From assembly GCA_964035545.1 (NCBI GenBank), contig OZ037773.1, forward strand, positions 4,553,251-4,617,250: a stretch of DNA of 64,000 nt. Reading direction: 5' to 3'. This DNA is from Bugula neritina. Lineage: Eukaryota; Bryozoa; Gymnolaemata; Cheilostomatida; Bugulidae. The position numbers and the translations under genes were made by a program. The notes beneath the pieces are model-generated. The model saw only the letters and a list, made by a program, of their open reading frames with translations. It had not been told where the DNA came from and searched no databases. This document shows positions 59,307 through 64,000 of this stretch, in pieces (position 1 is the first letter of the stretch; each line of letters begins with the position of its first letter).

Positions 59307-59730
59307 TTAGTCTTCGTAGCATTTGCATTCGCTGCCTTTACATTTAGGAGTGATAGAGCCTATTGCAAGGCAAACAGAACGACAAGTAGATCTACACACA
59401 ATATTTTTCCAGCTAGCTCCCTCTGTTGATCTTGCTGTAGAAAATTTTTTTTATTTAGCTCTGCAGCAATGACTTTAACATTATATTAATGAGAAGGGGT
59501 CAAAATTTAACTATACTATGGGTAGTATAGTTAAATTTTGAAGCTACAGCTAAAGGAATATAAGGTGAAAGTCTCAAGTTACTTTAACTTCGCTGAACAT
59601 ATAATAACAATTGTTTGTTATGGGTTGCTTATGTGGAAAAAAAGTTTAGTATTTTTTTATAAGACTACTATAACTTACCCAATGCACTGATGGCTATCAT
59701 AGCAATCAGAAATACAGCAAAAACCCTCAT
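59307..59730 (-). CDS. CS-alpha-beta (defensin-like) secreted peptide, intact distal copy
   Basis: Exon 1 (59730-59679, 52 nt, GTAAG donor) encodes MRVFAVFLIAMIAISAL; exon 2 (59434-59307, 128 nt, after TTTTCTACAG) ends TAA. The product has 59 residues. The mature part has six cysteines spaced C-x3-C-x3-C-x9-C-x4-C-x-C, so the first cysteine lies closer than in copies A, C and D while the last four keep their spacing. It is less basic, with Ser, Thr and Glu. Exon 0 ends at 60251 and a TATA box lies at 60315-60325. No lesions are seen; with the 42172, 45793 and 35310 copies it forms a second, older subfamily on the right side. Likely an antimicrobial or other secreted effector peptide. Confidence 0.8.
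59500..59541. repeat. Perfect 19-bp-arm hairpin, 4-nt loop
   Basis: TCAAAATTTAACTATACTA and its exact complement around TGGG, inside the intron of the intact distal copy. Confidence 0.92.
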
Positions 59731-60250
59731 GTTGATTTGGTGTCTGCAAATTCAAAAATAAATGTTGTAAACATGCTGATTTATGTGTGCATAGATAACA
59801 TTCAAAACAGAGTACCTTAATTCAAAAATTATTGCATATATTGAAAAAACATTTTGAAAACTAGCTTGTTGATGTTTACTTACTTTTAGTTTTTTCAATG
59901 GAGAGCAATATTAAAATTTGTTTTTTGTATATTATAACTATGATAGTTTACGTCAAAATTCATATCCTAATGAAATTTAAATATTTGTCATTAAAAATTA
60001 TGTTTTAATTATTGTTACTGCTTTTAGTGTAGCTTCTCAGTTTTAAAAAAGTAAACCTAAAAAGCATAGGTGTTTGCTGCTATAATAACCTGTATAAAGT
60101 ATGCATATAAAACATGATTACCTTAAAAGATCCAATCATCTGATATATAGAAAACTAATAGAGTTATGAGGCATAAAATAGAAATATCATATGCTCCTCT
60201 AAATTATAGAATGCATTAGCTTATAGTAATATGCTTATAAAAGAGCTCAC

Positions 60251-60325
60251 CTGTATAGTTATTATATACTGAAAATCCTTGTCACTATTTGAATGACTAA
60301 AATACTGGACCCAACATTTATATAC
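60251..60325 (-). promoter_or_regulatory. Promoter and exon 0 of the intact distal copy
   Basis: GTATATAAATG on the minus strand (60315-60325) and a TACAG/GTGAGC donor (exon end 60251). Exon 1 begins at 59743 after a TTTGCAG acceptor. Confidence 0.65.
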
Positions 60326-62230
60326 TATGTTTATCATAAATTATTAGCATGCCTTGGTGTGTAGTTTTCAAGTTACTGGTTAGTAATTGCACCAGCTGAC
60401 AGAAAATATTGGTTGTTTTTCATTAATCGAAATTATTTTAGCTAAAATATTAACTTCACTAATTTTCCTTTTTTGGTGACCTGAATTTGCTAGAATGATA
60501 TTACCAAGACACCTAAACAATAACTTTGCCTTTTATTTAAGGTCATGTGCAGAAAAATACGCTTTCAACAGAATATTTTAAAGAAATTCAGATACTATAG
60601 GTATACACTATATTCCATGATTGTTCTTTAATACCGTGAAGTGATTTTAAAACGCCCTATTTCTTATATATTATTATTAAATAATTTTTATTTTCATCAA
60701 TAAGTTTGACGAAAAAGTATATAATGTAGGGGCAATGGTCAACCACCAGTTAGTTAATTAACATAATTATTTTCCCAAAAGAATATAATAACTACTTATA
60801 AGACTTTTCCTGAATGCATTGAACTGCAAAAGCTCTTTATATATAAGACTAGTATTTAATCATATACTAATTCAATCAATTGTTTAGTCAAATCCGGTAC
60901 AGTACCACGTACAATATTTGGATTATTGAGATGCAGTGTTGAAGGGAGAAGTGCAAGAAGATTTGATATTGAAAAACATGTGCTGCTGCAGAGGTTAAAA
61001 GCTTGACATTTGTTGGTGTTATATAATAATGTTTATTAAATTTTCTGCATAAGCCAACACTTTGTATTTATTTTACTTGTCAATACTGGTATATATATAT
61101 AGTTTTTTAAAAGGAGATTAGGCAATCTAACTCTATATATCTGTACAAATTCTTATATATCTAGCATGATGACCATATATATACAAATTGTTTGAGAATA
61201 TTACATTTCTAGTGAAAAATCAGACAATAAACAAAAACATTTGTGACCCTATATAAGATCAATTGACCAGAGTTTATGAGAACTAAACAATGACCTGTTC
61301 ATTATAATAATAGGAAGTGTTTTTGTCAAATAAAGTTTAATAATTTATGACAAGAAAATGAGGATATGCGCAATTAATCAAAATAAAAGCTCACACATGA
61401 GATCAACAAGATTTGAATTGTGTTTGCATATTTGTTGGCTTGTTTTTCCTCTATTATTATAAAAAAGCATATGCATCTATTATCTATCATAACAATAAGG
61501 ACAGAGGAAAAACAGTGTCGAAATTATATTATCGTGTCGTATTATATAGCCATCACAGTTGATGTAAATGTAAAGGTGCTAATTTTGGTAACTGTAATAT
61601 ATAATATGATTACTGGCAAATATTTACTTTATACTGGTGTTTTATATTGCATTCGATGCTTTTATGAAGCAATAATAGTACAGTCAAGCTGCATGGGGGA
61701 TGATAAGCCTCGTACTCAACGAAGTTCTTTCATTACTTACCACTTTAGATGAACACTGATATATTTTATACGCTATATATATATAATTTATGTATGGAAT
61801 AACTTCTAATAAAATTACAAGGTGCCAGGAAAAGCAGCTTTGACTTGATAATTTTTGACAGTGTAACAACATAGCATGTAAATAGCAAGTTCATTAACAA
61901 AACACTAAAAAAAGTGGTTCAGTGTAATAAATAACAAGAAATAATAATATCTTGTATCTACAACTTAATATATATTTATTAAAATTTGAATTCAATTGTT
62001 GCACTAACCATGATTTTCTCTTAAAAATATGTATACAATGTTTTCTGTCATAATTCTGATTCCGTTCATTTATGACATCAGAACATCAACTTCATAAATT
62101 AACATCCTTTTTCTTCATATAAAATGTGCAACACCTTTTTTACAAGTAGTATAATATATTTGGTGTGTTGACAAGTATATCATAGCCAATAACTTTCCTT
62201 CCTGGCAATCACTAACCAATAGACTGAAAG
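60326..62230. other. Intergenic, no gene recognised
   Basis: Contains an unrecognised 110-codon open frame at 61420-61752 (+) with hydrophobic stretches but no supporting promoter, splice or domain signal. Confidence 0.45.

Positions 62231-64000
<1,770 letters not shown>

Overview
This is eukaryotic, animal-type DNA: very AT-rich, intron-containing genes with GT/AG splice sites, TATA boxes and AATAAA signals, long (TA)n, (CA)n and (CGCA)n microsatellites, Penelope-like retroelements and tRNA-derived SINE remnants. Together with small six-cysteine secreted peptides and a PAN plus F-type lectin gene, this suggests a lophotrochozoan invertebrate, possibly a mollusc. That assignment is an inference. 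Most long open frames in the window are microsatellite artefacts; the real genes have short exons and had to be read through splice sites.

Left part (1-25,260): a tandem array of roughly 7.5-kb units, each built around a three-exon gene. The exons are an untranslated exon 0 behind a TATA box, exon 1 for the signal peptide ending in phase 1, and exon 2 for a cationic peptide with C-x6-C-x3-C-x9-C-x4-C-x-C spacing (CS-alpha-beta, defensin-like). Copies A (2168-2666) and C (15095-15466) on the minus strand are intact and encode the same mature peptide. Copy B (6741-6805) keeps promoter and exon 1 but has lost exon 2. Copy D (23869-24362) lies in an inverted unit on the plus strand. The axis between C and D holds hammerhead ribozyme motifs and a Penelope-like element (PLE) present as two inverted partial copies (about 19,797-22,355).

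Middle (25,260-34,300): a broken F-type lectin exon (25534-25743, minus strand), several terminal-repeat elements and palindromes, a second PLE fragment (30140-30768), and a complete five-exon secreted PAN plus F-type lectin gene (29259-34104, 347 codons). Its fourth intron contains a (CA)n tract of about 430 bp.

Right part (34,300-64,000): scattered older relatives of the same peptide family. They comprise a truncated copy (35310-35702), an orphan exon 2 (41245-41384), a copy with one in-frame stop (42172-43104), a five-cysteine copy with a shifted splice acceptor (43857-44361), another orphan exon 2 (45793-45932), a plus-strand pseudogene (54068-54510), a cysteine-free relative (55163-55407) and an intact gene (59307-59730). 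The rest is intergenic DNA with a DNA-transposon-like element (36153-36938), a possible solo LTR, SINE remnants and microsatellites.

The two most notable themes are (1) hammerhead ribozyme motifs of at least three sequence types, including a tandem pair with a 118-bp period and intact cores, two intact ones in the PLE termini and several CpG-decayed ones beside microsatellites; and (2) a rapidly diversifying peptide family in which signal exons are nearly frozen while mature exons differ mostly by replacement changes. No calculation could be run, so ribozyme folds, peptide folds and selection statements come from reading by eye.
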